From positions 1 to 43,136 of the forward strand of contig VXYV01000072.1 in assembly GCA_009845835.1 (NCBI GenBank): DNA of 43,136 nt, in the 5' to 3' direction. Below the pieces are notes generated by a model. The model did no database searches. It was given only the letters and a program-made list of their open reading frames with translations, and had not been told where the DNA came from. The position numbers and the translations under genes were made by a program. Shown here one piece after another: positions 1 to 8,190 of the stretch; positions within the stretch are counted from its first letter, which is position 1; each line of letters opens with the position of its first letter. The DNA is from Gammaproteobacteria bacterium (GTDB lineage Bacteria; Pseudomonadota; Gammaproteobacteria; Pseudomonadales; Azotimanducaceae).

Positions 1-2
1 TT

Positions 3-68
3 GACGTTGGGAAAGATGCCTATCAACATGCGTTAGAGTACATCGACGGTACGATTGACAGTGACTGA
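3..68 (+). CDS. C-terminal tail of an unidentified protein (partial)
   Basis: The frame beginning at base 3 is open to a TGA at 66-68 and encodes 21 residues ending in YIDGTIDSD. It has no start inside the window, so it would be the last part of a gene that begins upstream. Too little is left to name a family. The other two forward frames stop at once or carry stops, which mildly supports this frame. A stem-loop spans the stop codon. It could also be non-coding. Confidence 0.35.
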   Translation, partial: DVGKDAYQHALEYIDGTIDSD

Positions 69-81
69 GATGTAACTGTCA
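56..81 (+). terminator. Stem-loop at the end of the upstream gene
   Basis: TGACAGT (56-62) and ACTGTCA (75-81) form a perfect 7-base-pair stem with a 12-base loop that covers the TGA of the partial gene. No T-run follows, so it is not a standard intrinsic terminator. It may be a processing or Rho-linked structure, or chance. Confidence 0.25.
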
Positions 82-339
82 GTCTGTTGAACATTGCCTT
101 ACTGGTGGGAATCAAACGAACGTTTTGTTATGTGTCGTAGCGTCACATTTGTGTTCTGAGCACGATATTGTGCCCCGACGACAATAGAATAGTTACCTAC
201 GATAGGTTTCGTTCTAGTCATGTCAAAGTCAGAACACTTTCTGTATTCTCATTGATTTACCCTTTAGAACTAACTTCCACCGCGTATACAAACCTCATTT
301 CACGCGAACTGAGTACTAACTCAATCGTAAAATAATCGT
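69..339 (+). promoter_or_regulatory. Upstream region of rpe
   Basis: This 271-base gap precedes the rpe-gph gene string and should carry its promoter. No hexamer pair close to the sigma-70 consensus stands out. A near-palindrome with arms GCAC/GTGC lies at 160-173. No open frame of interest is present. Confidence 0.3.
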
Positions 340-1008
340 ATGCGTTCTCTCATCGCACCTTCGATTCTTTCCGCTGACTTTTCGAAACTAGGTGATGAGA
401 TTCAAGCGGTACTCGCTGCCGGCGCGGATGTCATCCATTTCGATGTCATGGACAACCATTACGTACCGAACTTAAGTTTCGGACCAGTGGTTCTTCAGTC
501 GCTCAAAAAACGATTCAGTACCGTGGAATTCGATGTTCATCTCATGGTAACCCCGGTCGAATCGCTGATCGATGCTTTCATTGACAGCGGCGCAACCTAT
601 ATTTCGATTCACCCGGAAGCTACTCAGCACTTGCACGCAGCCGTACAACGAATACAGGACGGAGGTGTTCGCGCTGGGATTGTTTTAAATCCTGGTACAC
701 CACTAGGTGTGCTAGATTCAATCATCAACAACATCGACTTGATCCTAGTTATGTCGGTTAACCCGGGCTTTGGCGGACAAAAATTTCTCCCCGAGAGTTT
801 ACCAAAACTTACAGCCGCAAAATCTATGATTGACCGAGCAGAACGTCCGATCCGGCTGGAAGTCGATGGAGGAATTAATGTTGAAAACATAGGTCTGGCG
901 CGACAAGCTGGCGCGGATATGTTTGTGGCTGGTTCGGCGATTTTTGAGAGTGCCAACTACTCTACCGTAATTTCACAGATGCGCGCGTTAATCGACCAGA
1001 AAAGTTAG
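340..1008 (+). CDS. rpe: Ribulose-phosphate 3-epimerase
   Basis: Interconverts ribulose 5-phosphate and xylulose 5-phosphate in the cytoplasmic pentose phosphate pathway. The 222-residue length is normal for this TIM-barrel metalloenzyme. The N-terminal IAPSILSADF block (5-14) is diagnostic. The metal and acid-base residues are visible: His33 and Asp35 in HFDVMD, His67 in DVHLMV, and Asp176 in LEVDGGI. The phosphate-binding end MSVNPGFGGQ is intact. The next gene, gph, starts 6 bases after the stop, as in the usual rpe-gph pair. The ATG start gives the standard N-terminus with no upstream alternative needed. Confidence 0.97.
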   Translation: MRSLIAPSILSADFSKLGDEIQAVLAAGADVIHFDVMDNHYVPNLSFGPVVLQSLKKRFSTVEFDVHLMVTPVESLIDAFIDSGATYISIHPEATQHLHAAVQRIQDGGVRAGIVLNPGTPLGVLDSIINNIDLILVMSVNPGFGGQKFLPESLPKLTAAKSMIDRAERPIRLEVDGGINVENIGLARQAGADMFVAGSAIFESANYSTVISQMRALIDQKS

Positions 1009-1014
1009 CATTTA

Positions 1015-1665
1015 ATGTACGACGCCTACCTGTTTGATCTGGACGGTACATTGATCGACACAGCTCCAGATTTGCACTTCGCTTTGAATAAAACACTAGC
1101 GAAATGGCAGCATCCTACAGCGACACTCCAATTGGCTCGCCGATGGGTTGGACACGGTGCTAAAGCGATGATCACCAATGCTTTGTTGAATGAATCACAA
1201 AAAACACCAGACGAACAAGTCGTCGAAGCAATGTATCTAGATTTTCTAGAGTATTACAAAGCTGACATTGCTAACGTTGGACAGCCGTATCCTTCGGTTA
1301 GGCTTGTCATTCAGTATCTCTTTCGGAGAAAAACACGTTTGGGGGTCGTTACCAATAAGCGTTTCGACCTAACCACTATACTCTTCCAAAAATTGAACCT
1401 AAGCAATTTTTTTGAGGTGATTGTTGGTGGCGATACCTTGACTGAGCAAAAACCATCTCCTAAACCAATTGAGTACGCCTGCATGAAGTTACACTCAAAT
1501 CCATCAAATACCTTATATATAGGTGATTCACGTACAGATGTTCTTAGTGCACGCGCGGCAGGATGCCCGGTAGTCTTAGTTCCTTATGGATATAACGACG
1601 ACCTTCCTGTAACGACGCTGGGGGCTGACAAAGTGATTCACTCATTCCTAGAATTGATTGAGTAA
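1015..1665 (+). CDS. gph: Phosphoglycolate phosphatase, HAD family
   Basis: A HAD-superfamily hydrolase expected to remove phosphate from 2-phosphoglycolate, a product of DNA 3'-end repair and of oxygenase side reactions. Motif I is FDLDGT, with nucleophile Asp8 and general acid Asp10. Motif II falls at VVTNK, a conserved Lys follows in QKPSPKP, and the metal-binding motif is GDSRTD at 170-175. A helical cap lies between motifs I and II, as in the Gph group. At 216 residues it is close to the family length. It is 6 bases downstream of rpe and probably co-transcribed. Substrate is inferred from rpe linkage; other small phosphates are possible. Confidence 0.9.
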   Translation: MYDAYLFDLDGTLIDTAPDLHFALNKTLAKWQHPTATLQLARRWVGHGAKAMITNALLNESQKTPDEQVVEAMYLDFLEYYKADIANVGQPYPSVRLVIQYLFRRKTRLGVVTNKRFDLTTILFQKLNLSNFFEVIVGGDTLTEQKPSPKPIEYACMKLHSNPSNTLYIGDSRTDVLSARAAGCPVVLVPYGYNDDLPVTTLGADKVIHSFLELIE

Positions 1666-1676
1666 CTCTCCATAGT

Positions 1677-2513
1677 TTGAATGAATCTTTCGTGTTGTTA
1701 ACTAACCTCTCCACTCGTACCAACAAAATTGTCGCGTCAACTTGGTTTACCACATTAATTCTGGTACTCATTCTTATCAACGCTGCGATGGTTGGTTGCG
1801 AGACTTCGGACTGGATCAATGCGCGCTTTACGTCTGAGTTCACGTTTGTTTACAACGTGATCCTAATTGCCTTCATAATCGAAGCCATCCTGAAGATGAT
1901 CGCAAAAGTACCACAACCGTGGCGGTACTTTCAGGACGGGTGGAATTGCTTTGACTTTGCAATCATTGTTCTATCGCTAGTTCCCGCAGTTGGACAACTA
2001 GCCATGATCGCCAGAATCGCGCGTTTACTCAGAATATTCCGCTTGATATCGGTATTCCCGCAACTCAGAGTACTTGTTATCGCGCTACTCCATTCCCTGC
2101 CAGGTATGGCTAACGTCGTGTTTTTAATGTCGGTGATCTTTTACACCTACGGAGTCGCGGGATATCATTTGTTTCACGATATCGATCCGATCCATTGGAA
2201 GGATTTAGGAACCTCATTGCTGTCGCTATTTCGAATTGTTACCTTAGAAGATTGGACTGACATTATGTATGTCGCGTTAGACCATCATAGTTGGGCTTGG
2301 ATTTACTTCGTAAGCTTCGTCGTTCTTGCGACTTTTGTAATCATTAACTTGTTCATTGGAATTGTGGTTACGAACGTGCAGGAAGCGCGAGAAAACCAAC
2401 TAGCTGAGTTGAAACAAGAACTGCACACTGAAGAAATCGTACACGAGTTACAACGAACTCGAGATGCGCTCCAAAGGGTTCAAAACGCGCTTGAGAATAA
2501 ACATGCCAGTTAA
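1677..2513 (+). CDS. Bacterial voltage-gated cation channel, NaChBac type
   Basis: A single-domain six-helix channel subunit expected to form a homotetramer in the inner membrane. Helices S1-S3 fall near 19-40, 56-76 and 90-104. S4 carries Arg113, 116, 119 and 122 at three-residue spacing, the voltage-sensor pattern. S5 is near 142-165 and S6 near 205-232. The selectivity filter reads TLEDWTD at 189-195, where well-studied sodium channels have TLESWSM; the extra acids at 192 and 195 resemble the engineered calcium-selective CavAb filter. A charged C-terminal coiled coil (about 236-272) fits the known tetramer bundle. The start is uncertain: TTG at 1677 or GTG at 1692, neither with a clear ribosome site. 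The last 11 bases overlap the next gene. Confidence 0.9.
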   Translation: MNESFVLLTNLSTRTNKIVASTWFTTLILVLILINAAMVGCETSDWINARFTSEFTFVYNVILIAFIIEAILKMIAKVPQPWRYFQDGWNCFDFAIIVLSLVPAVGQLAMIARIARLLRIFRLISVFPQLRVLVIALLHSLPGMANVVFLMSVIFYTYGVAGYHLFHDIDPIHWKDLGTSLLSLFRIVTLEDWTDIMYVALDHHSWAWIYFVSFVVLATFVIINLFIGIVVTNVQEARENQLAELKQELHTEEIVHELQRTRDALQRVQNALENKHAS

Positions 2514-5500
2514 ACATAAGTTCACAACTTTCATCGTGACCATAACCCTATGTGTAACTGTAGGAAGCTTGATTTGTGATGAGTCGCTACCACTCACGGG
2601 TACTCGGACATTACAATTCGATACCCAGGAAGTTACGTGGCTATCTCTAGACGTTGCTCCCGATGGTAATTCGATAGTACTTGATGCACTAGGTGATCTT
2701 TACGAACTTCCCATCGGTGGCGGTGAAGCTACACAGTTGACCTCCGGAATGGCGTTTGATTCACAACCTGTCTATTCACCAGACGGATCAAAAATTGCAT
2801 TCATTTCGGATCGAAGTGGTAAAGAAGATGTATGGATCATGGACCGCGATGCATCGAATCTTCAACCCTTATCAGACTCGACCGACGACGCGCTCTTTGC
2901 ATCCCCAAATTGGAGTCCCACTGGCGACCATGTCATCGCGTCCCGAACCACTTGGGGTTTGAGTACTTATGAACTTTGGGCGTATTCGACACTTGGCGGT
3001 AAAGGTATAGCGATAACCCGTGCCAATCGCAACAGTTCCGCTACTCGCAGTTCTCGCCACAATGCGATGGGTGGAGTTTATAGTCCAGATGGAAACTACC
3101 TTTATTACGCACGTAAGTATGGTGGGTTTGGGTACAACATTTCTTTTCCACAGTGGCAAATAATTCGGCGCGAATTGAGGACTGGGTTTGAAGATCGACT
3201 GACCGGGTCGTCGTCGGGCGCGTTTAAACCAAAAGTTTCACACAATGGCGAATATCTAGTCTATGGAACTCGCCAAAGTGGTTTAACGGGACTCCGAATT
3301 CGAAACTTAACGACTGGTGCTGATGTTTGGTTAGCACAAACAGTCCAGCGTGATGAACAAGAGTCGCGCTATACACGTGATCTTCTACCTAACTATGCGT
3401 TTACGCCAGACGACGAAACCGTGATTTACACGTACCAAGGGAAGGTGTGGCAACAATCTATATATGAAGCGTTCGCCCTCGAGGCTCTGCAACCGCGAGA
3501 AATTCCCTTCTCATTGTCAATCAACCAAAAAGTTGGACCTCAACTTTACTTTCCGTACCCACTGGGTGTGGGACCTGTTAAAGTGCGACTGGTTCGTTTC
3601 CTTGAAATGTCACCAGATAATAAAAGGTTTGTGTTTTCAGCAATGTCTCGCCTCCACGTCTATGACATCGAATCTCAGGATATTTGGGAAGTTGATACAA
3701 ACGGACAATACGCGACCTATCCGACTTGGTCGCCCGATGGAAACAAACTTGCTTTTGTTACTTGGGACGGTGTAAAGGGTCAGGTTTGGACCGTCCCTGC
3801 GACTGCTGGGCAACCTCCTGAAGTTGTATCTCGCTACGCCGCGTACTACTCACAACCACTTTGGTCTAAGTCTGGTGAGTCGATTTTTGTTTTCCGAGGA
3901 TTGTCACACGAACGTCAGATTACCGGAAGTGATTTTGGTCATCCTCCTGGTACAGACATCGTCGAAATACTTTTGCAAGATCCTAATAAACAAGGACGTG
4001 TGGTAAGACCTGCTCGCGGATTAGTGAACCACCATTGGGGTACGGAATCTGATCGATTGTATGCTTATTTATATCCCGGAATCTTTCGTTCGGGTGACTC
4101 GGGACTAGTTTCATTTCGACTGGACGGATCTGACTTCCGATACCACGTTATCGTCAAAGGACCTGGCATCTATTACGACGAAAATGATGTGCCCGCCACC
4201 TCGCTCGAGTTATCACCGAACGGAAAATACGTAGCAGTTCAACATGCTAATCAACTCTACATTCTTAATCTCATCGACATACCTTTGCAGTCGATCGAGA
4301 GTAATATCAAAGAATCTAAATTTCCACAAGTCTCATTGACGGAGGTCGGAGTAGATTATTTTGGCTGGTCAAGCGATTCGCGAATTATTTACTGGAGCGT
4401 AGGTAATAAACTGTATTACCGTTATTTGAACACAATCAAATCTGCCGTTGATTGTGTGTTTATCGACGGTAGTGTCGATCGTGATTGTGATCCGACTTCT
4501 CCTGCCAAGAATGTTAAGAATTCGTTACTCGAAGAACATGAGGCTGTACACCGACTAGCTATCGACCTTTACCATGCGCGCCATGAACCTGAGGGGATTG
4601 TAGCTCTAATAGGTGGAACTGTAATTTCCATGAACTCAGCGCAACCTGAAGTTATGACTGAGGCAACGATTGTAATCGACGGTGACAGAATCATCGCTGT
4701 TGGACAAGACGTCGAAGTTCCGAGTGAAGCGACTCTGATTGACATCGCCGGAGCATACGTTCTGCCTGGTTATATCGATACGCATGCGCACGTCGCGATG
4801 TACCGAGACATTCTCGATCCTAGGATGTGGTCATTACCGGCTAACCTAGCGTACGGTGTAACTACCGCAATCGATGTCCAACCAAGTACGATTGATGTTA
4901 TTGAATACAGTGATCTGCTTGAGGCGGGCAAGATTGTCGGACCACGACTATTATCGACCGGACCAGGAGTGTTTAGTCACCACAAGTTCAAGAGTAAAGA
5001 ACACGCTGAAAACATTCTCCAACGTTACGCGGATAGCTATGCGGTACACAATATTAAAGCTTACCTTATCGGTAACCGCGAACAACGACAATGGTTGCTG
5101 CAAGCGTCCCAAGCCTTAGAAATAATGCCAACCGCCGAAGGAGGATTAGACACGAAACTTGTTCTAACCCATGCCATCGATGGATTCAGTGGTAATGAAC
5201 ATAACATTCCGGTTGTCGGACTATACAACGATGTCGTCCAATTGATGGCACAATCAGAAATCGCATACACCCCTACACTATTAGTCAACTATGGTGGACC
5301 ACAAGCTGAAGGCTATTTTCTCACTCGAGAGTCGCCATTAGAAGACGCTAAAATCCGACAATACATACCTCAGTCATTACTTGATTCGAAGTTTCGTCGA
5401 ACTCCTTGGGTTCACGAACAAGAATATGTCTACAAGTTTCATGCGCAACAAGCTTACAGAATCATGAAAGCAGGGGGTAAAGTCGGTGTAGGATCTCACG

Positions 5501-5787
5501 GACAAGTTCAAGGACTAGGATTCCATTGGGAACTGTGGAGTTTAGCTAGTGGTGGGTTTTCGAATTACGAAGCCCTTCTGTCAGCGACTCGGACGGGAGC
5601 AGAAATGATTGGTGTAGTACAAGACATTGGGACTATTGAACCTGGCAAACTTGCCGACCTCGTGATTTTGGAACGTGACCCGTTGGTGGACATACGTGCG
5701 TCCGATGACTTGCTTTATGTGGTTCGAGGTGGTGTCATTAGAGAAACTGACAATCTCCAACAAGTATGGCCAGTTGAAACACCATAG
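2503..5787 (+). CDS. Exported TolB-like beta-propeller/amidohydrolase fusion
   Basis: About 1094 residues from the ATG at 2503, chosen because it yields a clean signal peptide (basic start, then a hydrophobic stretch ending near ICDES); an in-frame ATG at 2464 would add 13 basic residues. The first two thirds hold repeated PDG-containing blades (YSPDGSKIAF, WSPDGNKLAF, LSPNGKYVAV), typical of TolB/PD40 propellers. From about residue 696 an imidazolonepropionase-like amidohydrolase begins. Metal residues visible are His761 and His763 (DTHAHV), Lys852, and His890 (LTHAID). At the usual metal-binding Asp of strand 8 the sequence has His999 (GSHGQ). It is probably a periplasmic peptidase-like or lactonase-like hydrolase; the substrate is unknown. 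It overlaps the channel gene by 11 bases, suggesting coupled translation. Confidence 0.85.
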   Translation: MPVKHKFTTFIVTITLCVTVGSLICDESLPLTGTRTLQFDTQEVTWLSLDVAPDGNSIVLDALGDLYELPIGGGEATQLTSGMAFDSQPVYSPDGSKIAFISDRSGKEDVWIMDRDASNLQPLSDSTDDALFASPNWSPTGDHVIASRTTWGLSTYELWAYSTLGGKGIAITRANRNSSATRSSRHNAMGGVYSPDGNYLYYARKYGGFGYNISFPQWQIIRRELRTGFEDRLTGSSSGAFKPKVSHNGEYLVYGTRQSGLTGLRIRNLTTGADVWLAQTVQRDEQESRYTRDLLPNYAFTPDDETVIYTYQGKVWQQSIYEAFALEALQPREIPFSLSINQKVGPQLYFPYPLGVGPVKVRLVRFLEMSPDNKRFVFSAMSRLHVYDIESQDIWEVDTNGQYATYPTWSPDGNKLAFVTWDGVKGQVWTVPATAGQPPEVVSRYAAYYSQPLWSKSGESIFVFRGLSHERQITGSDFGHPPGTDIVEILLQDPNKQGRVVRPARGLVNHHWGTESDRLYAYLYPGIFRSGDSGLVSFRLDGSDFRYHVIVKGPGIYYDENDVPATSLELSPNGKYVAVQHANQLYILNLIDIPLQSIESNIKESKFPQVSLTEVGVDYFGWSSDSRIIYWSVGNKLYYRYLNTIKSAVDCVFIDGSVDRDCDPTSPAKNVKNSLLEEHEAVHRLAIDLYHARHEPEGIVALIGGTVISMNSAQPEVMTEATIVIDGDRIIAVGQDVEVPSEATLIDIAGAYVLPGYIDTHAHVAMYRDILDPRMWSLPANLAYGVTTAIDVQPSTIDVIEYSDLLEAGKIVGPRLLSTGPGVFSHHKFKSKEHAENILQRYADSYAVHNIKAYLIGNREQRQWLLQASQALEIMPTAEGGLDTKLVLTHAIDGFSGNEHNIPVVGLYNDVVQLMAQSEIAYTPTLLVNYGGPQAEGYFLTRESPLEDAKIRQYIPQSLLDSKFRRTPWVHEQEYVYKFHAQQAYRIMKAGGKVGVGSHGQVQGLGFHWELWSLASGGFSNYEALLSATRTGAEMIGVVQDIGTIEPGKLADLVILERDPLVDIRASDDLLYVVRGGVIRETDNLQQVWPVETP

Positions 5788-5820
5788 CAAAGTTCGGTTA
5801 CTCCCCACTAACTTAACACT

Positions 5821-6576
5821 ATGCTAAAACTGTTCCTCTTCATTACGCTCGCTTTATTTGTATCAATGGCGAGCACGGCACCGGTGGTTAACTTGTATGA
5901 CTTTGAGTTGCAAAGCAGTGACGAACGACAGAAATCGAAATTTGATTCATTACCTGCGGGGTTGCACTTAATTGAGCCTCCAAATGGCGACCACGACACG
6001 ATGCTAGTCGCAGTCCATGGTCAAACAGCTAGACAAGACGATTGGATTGAAACTCTCAAGACAGTAGACAATGAAACGACCAAGACTTACTTTTTTCGCT
6101 GGGATACTAAAGATTGTCCAACCGAGAGCGCAAAGGAACTTCTCGCAGATGTTCTAGCAATAATTGACAAATCTCCCAAACTTGGTCGCATAGTGTTTAT
6201 CGGTCGGGATTGGGGTGGACTGGTTCTAACCCAATTACTATCTAAATGGCAGGTAACTATTGCTTGTGATGTGCACTTGGTAGCGACCCCGCTTGCTGCA
6301 CTAGATGATTTATTTGATTCTAACAATTGCGAAATGAGTCTTCCAAAGCGTATACAACCGACTGTACGATTGTTCCATTGGAAAGTTCGTGAGGTAGCAG
6401 GGGATAGTTTTTTTAAAAAGTTTGACACAGACCCTCAAGAATTGGATATTGACGGCAGCCTCTCGATAACATTACCCGCTAGTTACGAAAATGAACTCAT
6501 CACGCATGCTACTAGTCTGAAGTGGGTGGCGCGGCGAATTAGTGAAAATTTACGCACCAACCAGTCAGTAGATTGA
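5821..6576 (+). CDS. Secreted alpha/beta-hydrolase-fold protein with Asp at the nucleophile elbow
   Basis: 251 residues with an N-terminal signal peptide (hydrophobic 3-20, small residues near 18-20), so periplasmic or surface-located. The HG oxyanion motif is at 66-67. The nucleophile elbow reads GRDWGG (128-133), with Asp130 where lipases and esterases have Ser. Haloalkane dehalogenases and epoxide hydrolases use Asp here with a very similar HDWGG motif. His229, near the C-terminus in THATSLKWV, is a plausible catalytic His. Cysteines at 99, 149 and 170 could form a disulfide. No large lid domain is evident. It follows the propeller/amidohydrolase by 33 bases and ends just before the glycosyltransferase. 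It could be inactive; I do not recognise the exact family. Confidence 0.6.
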   Translation: MLKLFLFITLALFVSMASTAPVVNLYDFELQSSDERQKSKFDSLPAGLHLIEPPNGDHDTMLVAVHGQTARQDDWIETLKTVDNETTKTYFFRWDTKDCPTESAKELLADVLAIIDKSPKLGRIVFIGRDWGGLVLTQLLSKWQVTIACDVHLVATPLAALDDLFDSNNCEMSLPKRIQPTVRLFHWKVREVAGDSFFKKFDTDPQELDIDGSLSITLPASYENELITHATSLKWVARRISENLRTNQSVD

Positions 6577-6599
6577 TAAAACCAGCCTCAAATTCAACC

Positions 6600-7043
6600 A
6601 TGCGCGTGTGTTTTGCAATCAGTGGACCAAATACCCGGGGAGGTATAGAACGGCACGTTTATGATCTGTCTCAGGGACTTGCGCAGACTAGTACCCACGT
6701 TTTTGTTTTAGCCCATGCATCGTATGCCGACTGGTTTCCTAAAACAATTCCGTTTCATCCGGTTCAGTTTGATCGGTGGCGCTACAATCCGAGGCTTCTT
6801 GCTGAAGTAGTCAAGAACATTCGACAGGTTCGACCTGATATCGTTCATGCCCATGGTCGGAAGGCGGCACAGGTGGTGTCACTTATAAGAAACCGTGTAC
6901 CGAGTCGACGTATTTTGACCGTTCACAACGCTAACGTTAAAGCAATACATTACCGCCACTTTCATGAAGTGATTGCCGTTAGTTCAACTGTTGCTGCAGC
7001 AATTGAACACCCACGACTTTTCGTGATACCGAACGGTTGTTAA
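6600..7043 (+). CDS. Glycosyltransferase family 4-like, N-terminal half (split gene)
   Basis: 147 residues forming the acceptor-side Rossmann domain of a GT-B glycosyltransferase. It shows the GGIERHVYDL motif, VRPDIVHAHG, TVHN, and VIAVSS, and ends at VIPNGC followed by TAA (7041-7043). VIPNG is the block that normally precedes the interdomain linker, so the stop falls exactly at the domain boundary. ATG 6600 is preferred because it starts the first beta strand (MRVCFAIS); a TTG at 6573 would add 9 polar residues and overlap the previous stop. The other half continues in the -1 frame from 7037. This is either a one-base deletion or a natural two-protein enzyme. Confidence 0.8.
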   Translation: MRVCFAISGPNTRGGIERHVYDLSQGLAQTSTHVFVLAHASYADWFPKTIPFHPVQFDRWRYNPRLLAEVVKNIRQVRPDIVHAHGRKAAQVVSLIRNRVPSRRILTVHNANVKAIHYRHFHEVIAVSSTVAAAIEHPRLFVIPNGC

Positions 7044-7570
7044 AGACAATGCCTCTCTCCGCTATTGCAGTGGGTCGTTTAGTACCTGTGAAAGGCTTTG
7101 ATCGACTGATTCAAGCATGGCAAAAGATTCCCATTCCACTTGATATCGTCGGCGACGGGCCTGAACGCGGGCACTTGCAATCATTGATTCAAAAGAATGG
7201 CGTGAGTGACCGAGTTCGATTGATCGGAGAGTCCAAAGTAGTCTTTGATGTCATGCGAAATAAAGATCTACTAGTAGCCCCATCTCACCGAGAAGGGTTT
7301 AGTTACGTTATTCTCGAAGCTTTACAGTTCGAGTTATGTGTGATTTCCACAAAAACCGGTATCGCGCCGGACTTAATACCGGAGGAATTTTTACTTGAAC
7401 AGCCAACGACAAAATTACTTACCGAGCGAATCAAGTGTGTTATTGAGAATTTCGCCGAAACACAGAGAAAATTTCAACCCGCATGGGAGCAAGCGAAGCA
7501 GTTCACGGTGGAACGAATGGTGAAGCAAACTGCGGCAATCTATCGAGATTCAGTTAACCACTGTCATTGA
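7037..7570 (+). CDS. Glycosyltransferase family 4-like, C-terminal half (split gene)
   Basis: The nucleotide-sugar-binding domain of the same enzyme, about 173-177 residues. It begins with AVGRLVPVKGFDRLI and carries VGDGPER and the EX7E pair Glu86/Glu94 in REGFSYVILEAL, which contacts the sugar donor in retaining GT4 enzymes. The first possible starts are TTG at 7037, overlapping the upstream stop by 7 bases, and ATG at 7049. The frame is open back only to 7007, so it has no independent N-terminal domain. A single added base near 7038-7043 would join the halves with a short linker. Sugar and acceptor are unknown; no other surface-polysaccharide genes are adjacent. Confidence 0.8.
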   Translation: MLKTMPLSAIAVGRLVPVKGFDRLIQAWQKIPIPLDIVGDGPERGHLQSLIQKNGVSDRVRLIGESKVVFDVMRNKDLLVAPSHREGFSYVILEALQFELCVISTKTGIAPDLIPEEFLLEQPTTKLLTERIKCVIENFAETQRKFQPAWEQAKQFTVERMVKQTAAIYRDSVNHCH

Positions 7571-8040
7571 CGTTCGTAAGTGCCGATTAGTCGGTTCATC
7601 GCGATTACAGAGGGTTCTATAAACTCGAACAACTCTGCCATGGTCAAACCGACTGGTAGATTTAATTCTTGATCTAAGGCAAAAATCCAAAAATAGTAGT
7701 GATGCATCCCGTGTCCAGACGGTGGCATCGGTCCGCCGTATCCTAATTCACCGAAATCATTCCTCCCAGTAGTGTGATCAGGAGTGGCTTCGGATAAAGT
7801 CCTAACACTTCCAGGTATGTTGTAGAGTGTCCAGTGTGCAAAACCGTAATTGACCGACGTAATGAGTGGCGCGTCCGGATCATGGCATACTACCGCGAAC
7901 TCCAGGGTATCTTCCGGTACATTTCTCCAGGAAAGTTGTGGAGAAACATTAGATCCTTCACCGGTGTACTGAGACGGAATGGCGCGTAGATTCTGAAAAG
8001 CACTACTAGTGAGAACTATTTCAGATAAAGCAAATCCCAT
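7564..8040 (-). CDS. YbhB/YbcL-type PEBP family protein
   Basis: A 158-residue cytoplasmic protein of the phosphatidylethanolamine-binding (Raf kinase inhibitor-like) family. Signature elements are HDPDAP (53-58), FAHWTLYNIP (68-76), YGGPMPP (101-107) and GHGMHHYYFWIFALD, which build the anion-binding pocket. The usual bacterial length is 150-185. A GGAG ribosome site lies 9 bases before the ATG. Its 3' end overlaps the glycosyltransferase 3' end by 7 bases on the other strand. The role of bacterial members is poorly known; ligand binding is inferred. Confidence 0.9.
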   Translation of the reverse strand: MGFALSEIVLTSSAFQNLRAIPSQYTGEGSNVSPQLSWRNVPEDTLEFAVVCHDPDAPLITSVNYGFAHWTLYNIPGSVRTLSEATPDHTTGRNDFGELGYGGPMPPSGHGMHHYYFWIFALDQELNLPVGLTMAELFEFIEPSVIAMNRLIGTYERQ

Positions 8041-8099
8041 AATTGCGACTCCGTTTGAGCAAATCGCTAATCCAACTTAGAGTTAATTTTATTATGTAA

Positions 8100-8108
8100 T
8101 GCTAAAAT
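8100..8108 (+). promoter_or_regulatory. Candidate extended -10 promoter for the VOC gene
   Basis: TGCTAAAAT matches an extended -10 (TGnTATAAT, one mismatch in the hexamer). It lies in the 150-base divergent spacer between the PEBP and VOC genes and would give a leader of about 75 bases. No good -35 is seen. Low certainty. Confidence 0.3.
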
Positions 8109-8190
8109 TCTTAACGTTTCAATACCAATTGAACAAATAGTTGATTAACTGAGGTGTAACCTGTGTACCACTCGTACCGTTACAGAACCA

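Noticed and set aside
7007-7043. Programmed -1 frameshift site joining the glycosyltransferase halves
   Set aside because: No X-XXY-YYZ heptamer is in the right frame. The TTTT at 7018-7021 would shift too early and destroy the VIPNG block.
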